Shown: positions 12,282 to 24,801 of the stretch, in pieces | Layout of the letters: the number at the start of each line of letters is the position of its first letter | Numbering within the stretch: the stretch's first letter is position 1 | From: Parascedosporium putredinis | Taxonomy: Eukaryota > Ascomycota > Sordariomycetes > Microascales > Microascaceae | Assembly (NCBI GenBank): GCA_949357655.1 | Contig: CASHTG010000001.1 | Span: 3,286,001-3,350,000, forward strand | Length of the DNA: 64,000 nt | Direction of reading: 5' to 3' | The notes under the pieces: generated by a model | Database searches by the model: none | What the model saw: the letters and a program-made list of their open reading frames with translations, nothing else | Told to the model about the DNA's origin: nothing | Position numbers and translations under genes: made by a program

Positions 12282-14934
12282 GGTGGTCGGGTTTAATGAT
12301 ACGGTATCAGTAAATTTGCTCGATGATAGATGCTCAAGCACACAAACGGGAGTGCTTTGGAATTAATGAGCTATATAGAAGAGGTCTTCGGGCGCCTTGG
12401 TGGAGGATGGAGTTTGGGGAATGCACAAGGAAAAACAACAGTCCAGGCTGGACCGGTAGGAGGGGTATTAGCTCATGATGGATGTTTCGAGAGCGGAGTG
12501 GAGGCCGGCAGGAACCTTGGCTTGGTGGGGTCGACCCTGGGCTCGAGCGAGCCACCCAGGACGGCCCAAGATTGAACTGAATGAGTTGAGCTGGGGTTTG
12601 ACACCTTAGGGGCGGGGAAGGGGAGGTCTGGGAGGTGGGGAGAGGATCAATCGATTGATCCAACATGCCTCAGATGCCTAGGGTCGCGCATCTTTGTTAA
12701 CCGTTGGCAATCAATCCGTCTTCTGCTTTCACAAGTGAGGCTGGAACGGTTTTGGAAAACTTGACGGAAGGTTTGTTTCAATTTCGATGCGAAGGAGTAT
12801 GGAAGGGGATGCTCCTTTTCCTCCTTCTCCCCAAGGCTCACGCTCGTTGCCATCTCCTTTCCATGTTCAAGTGTTGTGGCACCCACGTATACAGTAGATC
12901 CATCAATAGATCCATGGACGATACGAAAGGACGCTTTCTCTTCCTTCATCTTCGAGCTGCCGATGCGAACTTCCAACATCGGAGGGTGCTCGGATTTTTT
13001 CCTTTTTTTTTCTTTTTTCTTTTTTTCTATTTCTTTTTGCTGGCTGCATCCTTCAACCCTCGACCTCTTTTCAGAAGAAAAAGGGGTGTAATATTAACTA
13101 GAGCCCATTTCACCGTCCTCCCAAGTGGGTTGGAGGTGCGACGGCAACTTACAAGTAAATAGTGGGCGCCCGAGGTGAGGTGGGCCGGGCCGCACGGCCA
13201 TAATGTGCCCTGGCTTATCCCCTTTGACAAAGGAAATAGTGCAAATCGGCCATTGTGCTTCATAGTGTAGTACTCTTTTATTAGGAACAGTGTGTTCCGT
13301 TGCCTGAACTACTTCGTATCAAGCTTGCCTAATAAACCCGTCACTCTTTGAACAAGTACGCTGCAACTAGGACCGCTGGGTCACGGTCGAAGATTACATC
13401 AACGTATAACCAGCCCTTACCCAATTGCCTAACGGTGAGCAGCAGAAGCCCTAGGATTCAAAGAATTGCATAAACAAAAGACACCAAGTCCCGTCTTCGG
13501 AAGCAAGCTCGGCCAGGTCTTTTGATGTGTAATCTCTGGGAAACGCACGGGCCAGCTCCCTTCAGCAAACCAGAGGTTCGCGCTTGTGTTGTCCGTCCCT
13601 TTCTTTTCTACCGAGACGCTCTTTGTAGTGTACTTATGCCTGGGGCAGCTTTACGGCGGCGGTGGGCGAAGACACGTTGTAAAAGCTTGAGGGAAGCATG
13701 GAAATCGCAATGTCCCAGGGAAGGAGGGAGAGATCGCTTGGTTGATACAATACAGTCTGTACATGACATAGTAACACAGTACGTTTGGCCTGGTACAGCT
13801 ACCAAGGCCCAGAAAAGTACGAGTGTCAGTTCTCGTAGCAGTACTCTCCAGCTGGGGATAGCATGGGGCGGATGGGTTGTAGCTTGAGCAATCTTGAATT
13901 CTCCTCGTGACCCGCTAGGCCTAAAGAAGGGGTACGGTACGAGGCGAACCATCTTCTCTCGGTACCCCATACATTTGGAAGGTTCCGACAGGTACAAGCT
14001 CGACACGACCTTACACTTTCATCTGTTAAAGGAGTACATGCGTCTAAGCGCAAGTCTAGCTTGTCAAAAGGTATACAGATAACCCCCGATTGCCAATTTA
14101 CCGCCAGCGCATAGACCAGCGCATCCAGAATTGGGCTGTCTCTTGAATGCCCCTGACGCCGTCAATTCCTTAGCTGGACACCCACCTCCAATGTTCCCAA
14201 TATTCTTCCGCGTCTTGTTCCGTCTCCCGTCCCTCCTCCTTCGCCGAAGGGACCCCAGGCCAGCACAGTCCCTCACAACCCCCATCCCACGAACGCCCAG
14301 GGTCTCCCTTCGATTGGAAAAAAAGTGCACGGCACCCTTCGCGTTCTTTTCAGTCACCCACCCAGTCTCATCTCACAACTTAAACCCATTACCTTGCTGA
14401 ATTTCCCCAACACACAGGCCAATCTTCTCTTTCTTCTCTGGTCGCACACGATTCTGCGACGGTTTTCATCCTGTTGCGCCTCTTCTTTTTCCTCCTATTT
14501 TGATATAATCCTCCATCCTGTGATGGAATATTGATGCCTCTAGTCACTAGCTTGGTAAGTTCTGACCCAGCAACGAAATGCGCCAGCTGTCGAGCTTTTT
14601 TCTTTTTTTCTCCCTCTCGCCTTCCAAGGCCTATCATCGTGTTTTGAGAAAATACTCTCTCTTCCCCTCCCTCATCCTCCCTAAGAACACCTTCATGGCG
14701 ACGGCGCAAGTCAATTTTCAAAATAATTCGGGGACAAGCTTCTAATTGCGCGGGCTTGCCGTTTTATTCAGCATTGATTACGATTCTTTCAGCGGTCGCG
14801 TCTGTGGGCTTGGTCGTTGCATCCTAGCGTCTTGCGACCACGTTTTCGAAAATTGACCAAGTGTCATCAGTTTCATCCTTTTTCTCCCACAACCACATCA
14901 AGAAGCGCGTCACCGCAAGGTATTGATATCTACA
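12282..14934. other. 2.65 kb divergent intergenic region
   Basis: Upstream of both Rho GDI (minus) and the Bqt4-like gene (plus). A T-rich stretch lies at about 13000-13036 and the 14380-14900 part is pyrimidine-rich, as is usual just upstream of fungal start sites. All open frames are short with no recognisable domain. Confidence 0.55.
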
Positions 14935-16428
14935 ATGTCTCCCAAAGCGCAGAGGAGTTTGCCGGAGAAGGTAAACCCTCTCCTGATCGAAAGTATTCCC
15001 GAATGTATGATCCATCTTCCGTCGTCCTCGCTCTGCCTCTCGCGACTAGTCACTCACAAAAACACGTCTTTACTCCAGACTCGGATCTCGTTTCGCGTCG
15101 TCGACTCGGCCAAACCCAACTAACCCCTAAGATGGTCGGGGTTGGCGCCGCTGAACAGACGAGCCTAGGCGCGTTTGACTACGCTCACCTTCGCGCGCCC
15201 CTACCCAAAGGTATCGTTTCGGGCATCTTCAAGTGCAGCCCCAACAGCTATTTCCTGATGCGCCGCAGCCATGACGGATATGTATCCGCCACTGGCATGT
15301 TCAAGGCCACGTTCCCTACGCCGAGGCCGAAGAGGAGGAGAGGGAGCGCCAGTATATCAAGACTCTGGAGACGACGAGCCCCGATGAGACGGCCGGGAAC
15401 ATCTGGGTGCCGCCTGAGCAGGCGCTGGGCCTTGCGGAAGAGTACCAGATCACCCCTGGATCCAGGCCCTTCTCGATCCTGCCAAGATTGCCGTCTCTAG
15501 CAGCGCGTCGGAGAATCCCTCAAAGAACATCAGCGCCCCTCCCAAGTTTGACATTGCTAAGCACGCGCCAACGCTATCTGCTGCGGCCCCCAGCCTCGCC
15601 CCCTACCCCAACTTCGCTTGCTCGATCGCGTGGCCGCCGATCCGTTAGCCCCTCGAAGCTCCCCAAGAAGGTCGTCGCGTCGCCGCGTAAGCGTTCGACG
15701 AGGGTCAAGTCAGAATCAGTCGACCCCCGCGAACGAGGAGCCGCAGTCAATCGGTAGACGTCGAGGAAACGAGCGCGCGCGCTTCCAAGGAGGCGGAAGC
15801 CAAAATCGAATCCCTCGTGATCCTTCAGTCGGTCGAGGAGGAGCCCTCGAAGGCCGGCGCGGAAGACGACGAAGAGTCTGCCGCCCAAGAAGAAGAAGCC
15901 GGCGAGAAGAAGTCCTCTGAGAAGACGAGGAGGAAGAAGAAGTCTGCGGATCTGGGCAAGATTCACCTCTTGACCGCTGGCGAACCCCCTTCTAAAGAGG
16001 AGACGTTAAAGATGCTAGCCGAAGCCAAAAGATGGTTGAGGAGGCGGTTGAAAGCACCCCCGTCTCTCCTTCTGACGAGACTTCTATAGACAGCCCCGTT
16101 ACAAACGGCGACGTTGAATCAAAGAAGAGCAAGCGCAAGGCGCAAGATATATCCGTCTCCGACGAAGCCGACGAGAAGGAGGAGGAGAAGGAGAAGGACG
16201 CCGAGCAACCTGATGAGCGTCGCACGAAGAAGGCCAGGACCGAAGTTGAAATCCGCAAGGAGCGTGTCAGGCAACGCGCGCTAGTAGGCATTTCTGCCGC
16301 TGTTGCTGTCGGGTAAGAATACTCGGCCACCCCTTTGTGCTTTGGTCTTGTTGCGAAATAACGTACCTTGTGCTAACGATTTGCGTCCACATAGTGCCGT
16401 CGTACCATGGCTCATCGGGCTGATATAA
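14935..16428 (+). CDS. Bqt4-like protein: APSES/KilA-N-type domain with C-terminal membrane anchor
   Basis: Resembles the inner-nuclear-membrane protein Bqt4, which in fission yeast tethers telomeres to the nuclear envelope. Exons: 14935-15004 (MSPKAQRSLPEKVNPLL), 15079-16312 and 16395-16428. An APSES-like fold spans about residues 55-150 (SNSYFLMRRSHDGYVSATGMFKATF-type strand/helix, then NIWVPPEQALGLAEEY). A Ser/Lys-rich linker and an acidic/basic coiled stretch follow. The last residues, ALVGISAAVAVGAVVPWLIGLI, form one hydrophobic helix at the extreme C-terminus, as in a tail-anchored protein. The frame changes at five places (15314-15316, 15453-15456, 15599-15609, 15724-15728, 16027-16030), each fitting missing bases in C or A runs. 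Without the repair no frame links the domain to the anchor. A plain APSES transcription factor is the alternative, but the terminal helix argues against it. Confidence 0.78.
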
Positions 16429-16823
16429 ATCGACAACCCAAACGGGTCGGGGGTATCCCCGTTTGGTTGACTTGCGGATGTAATATGGATTGGAATTCGA
16501 TGGGAATGTCGAGGCCGGTGTTGATCAGGTTTCTTTATCTTTTTGGTTTTTGGGGGTACCACCTGCGCATGTCGACGATAGAAACCTCTCGACGGGCTCC
16601 TTGCCACAGTTTCTCTCTTTTTTTCTTCTTCGCTTTTCGTTTCCCGGCCCTGTTTCTTGGTTCTTCTTGTCCCTTCCCCACATCTCTTCATTCTTCAATA
16701 TTGCTTTATTAACCATACCCGTCCATATCATGACCACCTTCCTCCCACTCTTTTCACTTCTCAATCCCCGTGGGTGGTGCACTGTTTATTCTTGATCCTC
16801 AACTTACCTTATCTTTTTAACAC

Positions 16824-16862
<39 letters not shown>

Positions 16863-17812
16863 CTTTATTGCCTCATTTTCTTACTACCGTCAATTGATTC
16901 CAACACTACCAGATCCCGCAAACCCCTTCCTCCTATACCCACACACGCGACACGCTGGTGGAACCTCTGAGGGCTTGGCTTGCTTGGGGATCACGTCCCC
17001 TAGAATGACATGGCGAAGAGAAGTCGTGAAGGGAAGAGTAGGACGTTGATCCGACAAAATCCAAGGTCGATCGATAGAACAGTGGAAAAGTAGATAGACG
17101 TGTAAACGTCGCATCATTAGAAGATGTGCCGCGATTGGCTTTACTGAGTTATGCCAGTCGCTATCCCCGAAGCCCGAGAAAAGCACGCTCGGGTTCTCCT
17201 ATTTCGAGTACCGGATGCCAACCTAGAGTACATGTACGTGCGTGCTAAAGGGCGGGGAAAGGGGGCGAAATCTCGATTTTCGGTGCTCAGCGAGCGCGAC
17301 TTGACCCAGCCGCCGTCACTCAGCAATGAGCGATATCGGTGGGCTTGGGGAGTTAAGTCCTTATCAAAGCAACGATGGGCTCTGCTCCGTTCTGGCGGTT
17401 CCTCGACAAAGAGGGACGCAGTTACTCTACTTGGTGGTGGTGGCACACAATTCCGCCGAAATGGGTAGGACCGGCAATGGGCGGCTCACTAGTCCGAGGA
17501 ACCAGCTCGGCCCTTTGGTCTCACCCCGTCTCACCCCGCATTCACTACTACAAATCCCCCAGAATCGAAATCCGGGGTGACGTTGGCGAACCCTGCCGCT
17601 CTAAACCCCTTTGCGACACCTTGAACACTGATTCCTTTTTAATGCCTTCGTGACGTCTTGGATTCCTCCTAAACTATCAATCGATCCGTCGACCAACCTC
17701 TAGCCCCATTACCACTAAATAAACGTATCCACGCATCTCATCACTGCACTCGTACCAGTCTGTGAAGGAAGCCCTCCTTCTCGTACCAAAGGCTACCAAG
17801 TGATACCCAGCG
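16429..17812. other. Intergenic between the Bqt4-like gene and hibadh
   Basis: About 1.4 kb with the 3' flank of the Bqt4-like gene, a T-rich tract at 16610-16690, the CT microsatellite at 16827-16859 and then the promoter side of the dehydrogenase. No gene supported. Confidence 0.55.
16827..16859. repeat. (TC)n microsatellite, about 16 units
   Basis: Uninterrupted alternating TC/CT tract of about 33 bp in intergenic DNA, visible directly. Length is likely to vary between strains and may be misjudged in assembly. Confidence 0.95.
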
Positions 17813-19199
17813 ATGGCGAGTCTAAAGATATTACGGGCGGTGCCGAGCCACCGGAGAGCATTCTCTTCCACTACCCGGCGGCTGGATACGTACGGCTTCA
17901 TCGGGCTGGGTCAAATGGTGAGTCGGTGTTAGCAGATGAAGCAGGAGCAACTCCGATCCTTGAGGACTTGGGGTATCCTACCAGGCGTGTCGCCTACTGC
18001 TTGCTCATGACTTCAGACTAACGCGACATTTCCGTTCCACGATGTTTAGGGATTTCAAATGGCCAAGAACCTCCAGAAAAAGTTCCAACGACAGACACGA
18101 TCCTGGTCTTCGACATTAACCAGGCCGCGGCCGAGAAGCTCGTGGCCGAGGCGCAAAGTACGGAGGCGGGCGGTGCTAGGATACAGGTGGCATCCAGCGC
18201 GTTTGAGGCTACCAAGGACTCGGTAAGTCAGGACATTGTCAATCTGTCGCTCCCTTCTACGCAGTAATTTTTTGGCCTTTGCGTATACGCAGAAAAGTGA
18301 AGAATAAGGAAAAGAAGGAAGTCCCGAGTTGGGCACAACCTGGGCCGCGAGGTTGAGGAGGGGAAAAGGGAGAGAGAGAGAGGTGGAAGGGGGCGGGGGA
18401 AGTGTATACCATGCGTCCTAGAAAAGGGAAGCTGCGAGTTTGGCCAAAACTAGAACTAACGACTTCCGAGTTGGCAGGATACCATCATCACTGTTCTCCC
18501 TGAGCCTTCACACGTTAAAAAGGTCTATTCGTCCATCCTCGAACAATCCCTCCCTCAGCGCGACCGACTTTTCATCGATTGCTCAACCATAGACCCATCA
18601 TCATCCCAGGAAGTAGCGGGATGGCTAAAGAAATCCGGTCAGGGTCGCTTCGCGGATGCTCCCATGTCGGGAGGGGTAGTCGGCGCGACCGCGGGAACGC
18701 TAACTTTCATGTTGGGAGCGGACGATAACCTCGTCGCACGGCTAGAGCCGATCCTGCTCCGGATGGGCCGCCGGGTGCTGCACTGCGGGGCGCAAGGAAC
18801 GGGGCTGTCGGCGAAGCTCGCAAACAACTACCTGCTCGCCATCAACAACATCGCGACCGCGGAGGCGATGAACTTGGGTATGCGCTGGGGCTTGGACCCG
18901 AAGACTTTGGCCAACGTCATCAACGTGAGCACGGGCAAGTGCTGGCCATCTGAGATTAACAACCCGGTCAGCGGAGTAATAGAGGAGCGCCCGCCGGGCG
19001 TGACTATGCCGGGGGCTTCGGGGTCTCGCTGATGAAGAAAGATCTCAAGCTCGCCATCCTCGCGGCCGAGGAGGCGGGTGCGCGACTAGAGCTGGGCGGC
19101 AGGGCCAAGGAGGTGTATGAGGCCACAGAGAAGGACGAAAAATGCGCCGGAAGGGATTTCTCGGTGGTCTACAGGTATATCGGCGGTAAAGAAGTGTAA
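17813..19199 (+). CDS. Mitochondrial 3-hydroxyisobutyrate dehydrogenase
   Basis: Oxidises 3-hydroxyisobutyrate to methylmalonate semialdehyde with NAD+ in mitochondrial valine breakdown. Exons: 17813-17917, 18050-18222 and 18478-19199. Residues 1-24 (MASLKILRAVPSHRRAFSSTTRR) look like a mitochondrial presequence: basic, Ser-rich, no acidic residues. Then come the Rossmann motif GFIGLGQMG, FIDCSTIDPSSSQEV, the substrate motif DAPMSGGVVGA, and GLSAKLANNYLLA with the catalytic lysine, followed by the all-helical domain ending YRYIGGKEV. Two frame breaks, each fitting one missing base: the A run 18077-18081 (between LQKK and VPTTDTILVFDIN) and 18991-19000 (just before DYAGGFGVSLMKKDLKLA). The second intron is long for this window (255 bp). 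A related beta-hydroxyacid dehydrogenase is possible, but the leader and motifs favour HIBADH. Confidence 0.9.
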
Positions 19200-20400
19200 A
19201 GGTGCAAGCGACACAGTGAAACGGATGGTCAAGAGGGTTTGCGCGGGATGCAGCCGCTTTTGTGGCCTACTAGTTCTATACCGCTGCATGAAAGTGCTTC
19301 GTCGCTTCGATTATGAATAGATTAATTATCGGCCTTTAGTGGTGCCGCCCCTCCGGAAGCGAGTCCTCAACCTCTACCTTATTTGTGGTCGCCCTGATGT
19401 TCCCCGGAATTTCATAGGACACACCAGAACAAGGCCTCTCCCGGCCAAAACCACAGCCCCGAAACAAATCTGGGCCACTCCGTTTCAGTAGCAGACAATG
19501 TCGGAGGTATCAAACCAGCTTTGCTTTACCCATTATCCCTATCCCATTCCAGTCCTCGGTGATCCATAACCGTCTTCGTTCTTATTGGAGCTGTGCTTCC
19601 AGTATAACACTCATTTCGAGTCGCGGTGGTGTGATAGCCTTGTGCCGTCAAGCAGGCAAAGACGGCCAAACCTGCAAGTATCTAGATGAGAGCTATGATC
19701 TGATGGGTTGCCTGCTCGGTCGAAGAGGTCTTGGCTGCCAGTCGCGAAGCATTCTGGCGATGCGCGCCGCCAGAAACAGCGCAGCGTCGCAGCCTTTGGA
19801 ACCAATTTTGAACACTTTCGGAAACAACCATCCGGCAAGCCCGCCATCTGGACCCGAATACGACTTGCGTGCGACCATGTGCGGGAGCCGAGTTCTCTAT
19901 TGCTCGACGGGCCTGAACAGGAACGAAAAAGAGAATGCGGGCAACGTGGTAAGAGGGAGAAGCGCCATTTTGCTCTAGCTGCTTCTGAGGATGTTTTTCG
20001 ACACCCCTGTCGTAGCTCCCGCCCGCTTCCACCATTTCGGTTCGCTCTTGTTTCCCATTGCGCCTGACGAGGGTTCGCGATCTAGCGCGGTGCTTTCATC
20101 TTATCTTGCCTTTTTTTCTTATTTTTTTCTTCGCCCCTCCTTGAGGTTGTTGATCCTTGTGTGCCAACGATTCCAAGTTTGCGATCTTCGAGATCGTCTT
20201 ACACCGGCGCAGCAGCACTTTTAATCTTTTTTCATTTCTACTCTTTCCTGGGGGTCGCTTTGAAAGTGAAGAGGAGAACGAAGGAAAACAATACACGACA
20301 AGGGCTTGAGGAAGAGCTGCCTCCAAGTCTTTCCTTTGCGCGGCTTAAAGACTCGACAACGCCACTAGAGATACCGCATTGAGACCCAATCTTCTCCAAC
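19200..20400. other. Intergenic between hibadh and the RTA1-like gene
   Basis: 1.2 kb; 3' flank of the dehydrogenase and promoter side of the RTA1-like gene. T-rich stretches at 20105-20140 and 20222-20240. Open frames on both strands overlap each other and show no domain. Confidence 0.55.
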
Positions 20401-21922
20401 ATGTCGCAAGATGGCAACCTACGGGCCTCTTTCATGGCCTGCGAGGAGCTCTCCGCCTATTGCCCAGTCGAGGCCACCGTCCTAGGCTACGCTCCGAATA
20501 TGGGCGCCAGCATTTTCTTCGCCATCGCCTTTGGCCTCGCCGCCGTCGCCACCATCGGAATCGGCATCTGGAAGCGGACGTGGACCTTTACCGCCGCGGT
20601 CGGCCTCGGTGCTGTTCTTGAAACCATGGGTTCGTTCACCCATCGTATCGCTTTGCTCCGTACTCTTCCTTTTAGCCTTCCGTACTTCCTTTTGTTCTTG
20701 TGACCGCAGCTTTTTTCCAAGTCCTGCACTTCTTCGGCCATTAATGGAACTCTGAGTGAGGAATATAACTAACCAAGTTTGGCCAACGCATAGGCTACGC
20801 TGGGCGTGCCATATTGAGCAAAAACCCGTGGGACAAAGATGCCTTCCAAATGCAAATATGCGTCATTATCCTTGGCCCCACCGTCATCTGCGCCGGCATC
20901 TATCTCATCATCAAGCACATCGCCCTCAATGTCGACCAGTCCCTGTCCCGGGTCCGGCCCAGGTGGTACCCGCTCTTCTTCCTCCCCGCCGACGTCTCAT
21001 GCCTGCTCGTCCAGGCCATCGGCGGCTCCTGGCGGCTGCCGCCGGAAGCACCAATCGCAAGCTGCTCGACGGAGGCAACCGTGCCATTATCGCGGAATCT
21101 GCCTCCAAGTCGTCGTCCTCTCACTCTTTGGGCTCGTGTCCGGCGAGTACATCTTCCGCGTCCACCGCAAGGTCAAGTCCTTGGGCCGGGAAGAGGCCGA
21201 GAGCCAGGGTATGGGCTTGTGGTTCGAGAAACGGTTCCGAGTCTTTTAGGGGCCGTCTCTACTGCATACCTCGCGGTGCTCCTTCGTTGTATCTACCGGT
21301 GAGACCCCCTTTGCCCTCCCTTCTCTCGCTTTGGCGACCGACTTTAGTGACTAACGTCTGGCGCTGTTATCTCCTCTTCAGTATCGCGGAGATGGCTGGT
21401 GGATGGGGGTAAGTTGATCCTATTTTCGCTTTCAAACGTTTTGTGTTCCACGCCGCCATTTATAAATAGAAAGAATAAAAATGAGCAACGGCTCTGCAGA
21501 GTCCCGCTGAAGCTAACCTATCCGCAGTAACCACATTATGCAAGACGAAATCTCCTTTGTCATACTTGACTCTTGGTGAGCTCCCCGAAGACCCCTCCCC
21601 CACCTCATCGAGATGTTTGCGCGCGTAACTGCCGACTAGCCACGGCATTGGGCTTCCATCCATTCTTGTTCAGCCGAGAATATCAGGTTCAAGATGGGCT
21701 GGAGGAGAAACCTTTGCCCGCGCTTCCTAGAGGGCGGATAAACTGCTAACACTCGTCTTCTACTTAAGCCTCTGCCTCATCGCCGTGTGGCTTCTCACTA
21801 TTTTCGCGCCCGGCATCTATTTTCCGGAAATGGCTATGTCAAGAAAGAAGAAAGACGATGGTGCCGAGAAAAGCGCGGCCGCCACGGAGGGTGTTCTCTC
21901 GGAAGGAGCCGCTACTGAGTAA
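20401..21922 (+). CDS. RTA1-like seven-transmembrane protein
   Basis: Member of the fungal RTA1/RSB1 family of plasma-membrane proteins linked to lipid (sphingoid base) transport and resistance to lipophilic compounds; the substrate cannot be told from sequence. Exons: 20401-20629, 20794-21298, 21382-21408 (27 nt), 21528-21575 and 21769-21922. Family landmarks in order: N-terminal Cys-containing outer segment, GASIFFAIAFGLAAVATIGIGI, ETMGYAGRAILSKNPWDKDAF, QICVIILGPTVICAGIYLI, LFFLPADVSCLLVQAIGG, GSTNRKLLDGGNRAIIA, the R-x-AEMAGGWG motif and FAPGIYFPEM near the end. Seven hydrophobic segments can be counted. Three frame breaks in exon 2 each fit one missing base (21028-21029, 21094-21095, 21244-21247). 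The C-terminal tail is charged (SRKKKDDGAEK). Confidence 0.88.
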
Positions 21923-22279
21923 CTTGACAGCCGCCTTTGGCCTTTTCATCGTTTTTGCTTCATCAATAGTTCCGTGTAAGACTTTTCAGCAGGAGGCGTA
22001 TTTGGCGTTCTTAGCACGTATAACACGAAACGTGCCGGCTCCTGGGACAATGGAAATGTAGCCCTTTCCCCTTCTTTTATTTTCTCTTCCCTTCTTCGAT
22101 GTTAAAACCACGCGTCTGTACTTTATATTGAGCTTCCCCAGTCTTAGTGTCTATCGCTCGTCATAACTATGCCATATGCAGACCGCTAGTAGCATGCCCT
22201 TTTCACCAAAAAAAACGATCCAAGGAATAATGTGCCTCGCAAGACGACTGACTGCATGGCCATTTATCCAGACTACCCA
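21923..22279. other. Convergent 3' intergenic region (rta1-like / apl6)
   Basis: 357 bp between convergent 3' ends; T-rich at 22075-22092 and an A7 run at 22208-22214 that could serve 3' processing. No gene. Confidence 0.6.
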
Positions 22280-24801
22280 TTAGCTCTTGACTAACCTATC
22301 ATTTTCCCCACCACTCTCCTCTTCGTAGTCTTCTTCACCAGATTCCTCCTCATCCTCATCCTCACCCTCTTCCGAGTCTTCCTCCTCCTCCTCTTCCTCG
22401 TCGTCATCGTCGAGTTCTTCTTCTTCTTCGGAGCTCTCCTCCTCTTGCCCCTCGTCTTCCGCCAACCAATCATCCAGCGTCTTTGACCCGACGGCATCGC
22501 CGTTCTTAATGGTAGGCGAGACACTGCTCCCCTTGGACGCCATATTGTCCAATCTCTGGCTGGCAGGGACAACACCTTTACTCTCGCCATAGCTTTCTGT
22601 GGGCAGTCCGTTATTCCGCAGGGTTGGGTCAGGCTCGTGGCCCGCTTTTACCCAATCTGGCAAAGGGGTGTAGCCCTTGAGACCATGGATTCCACCCCCA
22701 CCGGCGAGAACTAGTGCCGACGAACCAAGCAAGAACCCTTTACGTGTTTCAGAGGGACTGGGCGCTTGTGGCGCAGGCTTTGGGGCTAGAAGCATGAGCG
22801 TAGCGAGCTGCGGGACCGCGAGAAGGGCTCGATACATCCTCGCGCGGTCTCGGAGGTCGTAGGAAACGTCGTAGCGGACGAGGAGCAAGGCATATTCCCA
22901 GAGCTTCGCGAGTTGGTTATTGTCTTCGTCTGGAGATACTGGCGGGTCGAGTTCCGTAATCTTCTCTCCTGATCCCTCATCTAGCTCCTTTTTCTCGTTG
23001 ATACGGTTGATGTGGTGGAGATAGACCTTGGCTGCTAGCAGGACAATTTGTTGTTTCGCTGCCTCTGATTCCGTCGCAAAGTCTTTGAGAAGGATCCGAA
23101 GGACGTCTGCTGCAATGTTATCCTCCCCGCGCAAGCCAGCAAACTCGCCAACGAGCCAGATGATTGTTGCGCGAGCCTGGGGATCCGTCGCGCTGTCAAG
23201 ATTCTTCGCTAGGCGAACTACAGTGCCTACATGGCCCTCAGGGTCTTGCTGGATAAGGTGTCGGATCACGGTGAGAGATTCAGCTGCTAACCGTCCGTCA
23301 AGGCTTGCAATTTGGCCCAGGAGAAGCCGAAGGCACCGGGTCGCCATAGAGCTGTCAGCCTGCGCGCAGCGTCCTATAGCTCGCACAGATTCCCTTACCA
23401 ACAAGGGATTTGAGGAGCCACGGGAAAAGTGTTCTAGCTCGTGAAGAATCAGGCTCTTGATATGAGCGTTGCTGTGTGGAAAGATGAGGGTGAGAATCTC
23501 AAGCTTGAGTTCCCATACGGCCGTGCTATCCGAATCGCGAACGAGAAAATGGTTCGCATACTTTACAAAGTCCTCTGGCCATCGAAGGCAAATTGACACC
23601 ACGTTGTAGAGGGCCACCTGCTGGATATCTGAGGCGCCGCGTAGGAGCGCAACTAGGGGCCCGATGGCGAGCTTGACGTACTCCCTGGTTCCAAGTTCGG
23701 CGTAGCACCTCACCACCGCCACTACCACACCCGAATTTCTGCTCTGGAGGAGGGGCTTTATAGAGTTTAAAAGGAGTTGGAGGTCGGGATCTAGGATGAC
23801 TTCGGAGCTGTTCGTCTCGACCCCCGTATCATCATAGAAGCCTTGCAAATCTGCCGCTTGGCCAGATTTCTCAGCCAGACCAGCCTTTCGGGTCCGCCTC
23901 GGGAAACATTTCCTTGCATAGTATGCCGCCATGCGAAGTGTGGCGAGCTGTCCCCACTCATCCATGTCAACAATCTTTTTGACCAGGCTTCGGTAATTTT
24001 TGTGGATGAGATCGATGCGCTCAGGGCACATCTCCATGAAGGAGATGACGGCGGCACCAGCGACATAATACTGTTTATCGCCTAGAAGGGTCGTGAGGTA
24101 GTCTACAAGCTGCGGTTCTTGGCTTGGATCAAGCCGATAGCATTTCGGTATCGCTAGTGCAGCAGCTCGACGAACGTAGGGACTCATATCGGCGACGCCC
24201 TTTTTGATGGCAAGAGACACGATCTGACTGATTACGGGGACTCGAATACCCGACATGGTCTTGAGGGCTAGGGCTCGTACTTGGGCGTCTTTGTCCGAGA
24301 GAGATTTTGGATCGTGTTGATCGAGAGGAGTGCTAGGTCCGGCTCCTGCTCGGCGTGGTGGATCAGATAGATGTATACGAGCTTTTTGATCTCGATGTTG
24401 GGTGACGCGACATTCTTTACAATGGATGAAAAGAAGGGTAGGGTTTTTGCGATCGGTACATCATCTATTGTCTAGCGATTAGTTCTCTGTCTGGGACCCG
24501 GTGCGCAAATCTAGACAGCGACTTGAGAGTGCTAGATATACCGCTAGGACCCGGCGCAAACCGTCGAGGACATCTCGCTCGTTTCTACTGTCGAGCAGTT
24601 TCTTGATCTGGGTTCGGTCGAGAGGTCGCGAGTTTCGGGAGCTCCGTGTCGCCTGCGCGGCATCGAGGGTGAGCTCCCGGGCTGGAAAAGAGCGCGGGTT
24701 AGCATTTGGGATCGGAGCCCTGGCCTGATTCCGGACATGGGGAATGTTGAAGCTATCATACCGCTCTCGAGGAGCGAGGAAATCCTCGCTAATGACTCCA
24801 T
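22280..24801 (-). CDS. apl6: AP-3 adaptor complex beta subunit
   Basis: Large subunit of the AP-3 complex, which sorts cargo from the Golgi/endosome to the vacuole. Exons: 24801-24762 (MESLARISSLLES), 24681-24542 (RELTLDAAQ, PLDRTQIKKLLDSRNERDVLDGLRRVLA) and 24464-22280. The third exon gives the adaptin helical solenoid with MMYRSQK, VKNVASPNIEIKKLVYIYLIHHAEQEPDLALLS, MSGIRVPVISQIV and YVRRAAALAIPKCY, a Ser/Pro hinge, and a final strongly acidic, Glu/Asp-rich tail of about 70 residues. Length (about 780 residues) suits fungal AP-3 beta, which lacks a full ear. Two breaks fit one missing base each: the T runs 24444-24448 and 24305-24308 on the plus strand. The intron donors are GTATGA and GTATAT. 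Confidence 0.92.

Noticed and set aside
15574..15966. Long minus-strand frame opposite the Bqt4-like gene
   Set aside because: It is antisense to a GC-rich, charged coding exon, where shadow frames are expected; the sense strand has the domain and the membrane anchor.
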